From Deltaproteobacteria bacterium (GTDB lineage: Bacteria; Bdellovibrionota; UBA1018), in contig JACQAU010000344.1 in assembly GCA_016194835.1 (NCBI GenBank), positions 1 to 7,423 of the forward strand: a DNA stretch of 7,423 bases, written 5' to 3'. Every line of letters begins with the position of its first letter. Position 1 is the first letter of the stretch. The notes beneath the pieces are model-generated. The model had not been told where the DNA came from. It saw only the letters and a program-made list of their open reading frames with translations, and did no database searches. Position numbers and translations under genes: made by a program. Below, piece after piece: positions 6,018 through 7,423 of the stretch.

Positions 6018-6680
6018 TCATCCTACTAAATAAAGAAGTGGAAAAAGATAAATCCAAACTAAATCCACAAAATGCCAATAAAAGCCTACAAGCTCTACTG
6101 GCGTATAATAACCAGAACTAAACTGACCCTTTAAAGCTCTAGTAAAAATCCACAAAATTAATCCCATTCCTATCAAAACATGCAATCCATGCAATCCCGT
6201 CATTATAAAATAAAGCGAAAAAAACAAAGGTGCTTTCACATGTTTTATTGTTTCATTATGAAAAAAACCTGCAGGCAATAGACCGTGGTGAAATTTTGCA
6301 GAATATTCAATATATTTTACAGTCAAAAATCCAGCCGCTAAAATAAGTGTGCACGCTAAAAACCAAGCTGTTTTATTTTTTTCCCCTCTCTGAGAAGCAC
6401 TTACAGCTAATACCATAGTGAGGCTGCTTGTAATCAAAATCACAGTGTTTAAACACCCCAATTTAACATTCAAAAATTTATGAGCTTCATAAAACATGTC
6501 TGGATAAAGCCCACGAAACACTGCATAAGCAGTAAACAACCCTCCAAACATGAGCACTTCAGTCACTAAAAAAACCCACATTCCCTGTTTTGAAGCTTCA
6601 AATTCCGCTTCAGCACTCATGAAATGATGTGCGTGATGATGTTGCTGCTTCTGCTTCGCTAAAACTTGCGTCTCTGCCAT
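6018..6680 (-). CDS. ctaE: Cytochrome c oxidase subunit III
   Basis: This integral membrane subunit of the haem-copper oxidase stabilises subunit I and is thought to help proton uptake. The 220-residue protein has five predicted spans (about 32-54, 72-92, 102-122, 150-175 and 195-217), the short bacterial form rather than the seven-span mitochondrial type. Diagnostic blocks are LVTEVLMFGGLF with the conserved Glu41, GLHGLHVLIG (162-171), and the C-terminal GFYWHFVDLVWIYLFPLLY (199-217). The cytoplasmic N-terminus is unusually His/Gln-rich (HHHAHH at 14-19). The start is supported by AAAGGA (6690-6695), 9 bases upstream; a later ATG at codon 21 lacks a ribosome-binding site. It lies 17 bases after the subunit I gene and 10 bases before the subunit IV-cytochrome c gene, in one operon. 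Confidence 0.96.
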   Translation of the reverse strand: MAETQVLAKQKQQHHHAHHFMSAEAEFEASKQGMWVFLVTEVLMFGGLFTAYAVFRGLYPDMFYEAHKFLNVKLGCLNTVILITSSLTMVLAVSASQRGEKNKTAWFLACTLILAAGFLTVKYIEYSAKFHHGLLPAGFFHNETIKHVKAPLFFSLYFIMTGLHGLHVLIGMGLILWIFTRALKGQFSSGYYTPVELVGFYWHFVDLVWIYLFPLLYLVG

Positions 6681-6696
6681 AATGTATTATCCTTTA

Positions 6697-7423
6697 CTAC
6701 TCACGATACTCATAGGGCCACTCCGTAACCACTGGCGTTTTTACAAAATTTTCAGTCGGTGGTGGTGACGTAGTTTGCCACTCCAACGTCAAAGCACGCC
6801 AAGGATTCGCAGTAGCTTTTTCTCCTTTCTTTAAATCTCTAAGTAAATAATAAACAACATAAACAAAACCTATACCCAACATCCATGACCCAACAGTTGA
6901 AATTTGATTGAGCAATGTAAACTCTGGCAAATAAGTCCAATACCTTCTAGGCATCCCTTGAGAACCTAAAATAAATTGTGGGAAAAAAGTAACATTGAAG
7001 CCAATAATAATTAAAATAAACGCAATAAGAGCTGATTTTTCAGAATACATTTTCCCACATATTTTTGGATACCAATAGTGCAACCCTGCAAAAAAACCCA
7101 TAATTGCCCCACCTACCATAACGAAATGAAAATGTGCCACTACAAAATATGTATCTGTTAAATGCACATCCAAAGCCAAGGTAGCTAAAAATATACCCGT
7201 CAATCCACCTATCGAAAAGAGTTCTAAAAATCCAAGCACATATAAAAATGGAGCATTAAAATGAATTGACCCCTTGTACATTGTCGCTAACCAACTAAAA
7301 ACCTTTACTCCAGTTGGTACAGCTACAGACATGGTAAGAAGAGAAAAAATAAAATTTGCAAGTTCTGATTGTCCACTTACAAACAGATGATGCCCCCAAA
7401 CAATAAAAGCAACAAGTGCAATA
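6697..7423 (-). CDS. ctaD: Cytochrome c oxidase subunit I (partial, N-terminal part outside window)
   Basis: This is the C-terminal 242 residues or so of the catalytic haem-copper subunit; the frame runs off the right edge. An internal ATG at 7332 is not the start, because clear conserved sequence continues upstream of it. In order, the visible landmarks are FIVWGHHLF, giving the CuB-ligand His-His pair (7387-7392), and PTGVK, with the K-channel lysine (7303-7305). DTYFVVAHFHFVM then gives the haem a3 and haem a ligands at 7132-7134 and 7126-7128. GMPRRYW and NPWRALTLEWQTTSPPP close the protein. These mark a mitochondrial-like (A-type) aa3/caa3 oxidase that reduces O2 to water and pumps protons. 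It is followed by subunit III after 18 bases. Subunit II is not in the window and presumably lies further right. Confidence 0.97.
   Translation of the reverse strand, partial: IALVAFIVWGHHLFVSGQSELANFIFSLLTMSVAVPTGVKVFSWLATMYKGSIHFNAPFLYVLGFLELFSIGGLTGIFLATLALDVHLTDTYFVVAHFHFVMVGGAIMGFFAGLHYWYPKICGKMYSEKSALIAFILIIIGFNVTFFPQFILGSQGMPRRYWTYLPEFTLLNQISTVGSWMLGIGFVYVVYYLLRDLKKGEKATANPWRALTLEWQTTSPPPTENFVKTPVVTEWPYEYRE

Overview
This is an AT-rich bacterial window with mostly housekeeping content. It holds seven confidently called coding regions, one of them cut by the right edge, plus the probable tail of an eighth gene at the left edge. The mix suggests a Gram-negative aerobe with a didermal envelope: an aa3/caa3-type haem-copper oxidase operon, a FabI-type enoyl-ACP reductase, and a serine-palmitoyltransferase-like enzyme paired with a GNAT-fold acyltransferase. 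A sphingolipid-making, AT-rich proteobacterial or Bdellovibrionota-like lineage fits, but that placement is inference from gene content alone.

Layout from left to right. Positions 1-66 (+) look like the last 21 codons of a gene that enters from the left. It converges on a minus-strand AAA-type ATPase with a DUF4143 nuclease-like C-terminal domain (78-1253), which has its own sigma70-like promoter at 1273-1301. After a short intergenic region with a hairpin/dyad comes fabI (1429-2190, +). fabI converges on a minus-strand two-gene lipid operon: an alpha-oxoamine synthase best read as serine palmitoyltransferase (3358-4617), followed with a 23-base overlap by a GNAT-family protein (2229-3380) that is a candidate ceramide-type N-acyltransferase. 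A divergent 156-bp intergenic region separates this operon from a small charged orphan protein (4774-5151, +). The right end is a minus-strand cytochrome c oxidase operon read leftwards: ctaD/coxA (subunit I, partial, from beyond 7423 to 6697), ctaE/coxC (subunit III, 6018-6680) and a fusion of subunit IV with a C-terminal cytochrome c domain (5201-6007).

How the genes work together. FabI completes the elongation cycle that makes acyl chains. The SPT-like enzyme would condense an acyl thioester with an amino acid (serine if it is a true SPT), and the translationally coupled GNAT protein is well placed to N-acylate the product. The oxidase genes form a terminal respiratory complex. Its subunit IV carries a tethered haem c domain, and the predicted topology places this on the periplasmic side, where it could pass electrons to the oxidase. 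The two most notable points are this subunit IV-cytochrome c fusion and the compact SPT + GNAT pair. I found no CRISPR array, insertion sequence, tRNA or rRNA, and no gene-free stretch over 300 bases.
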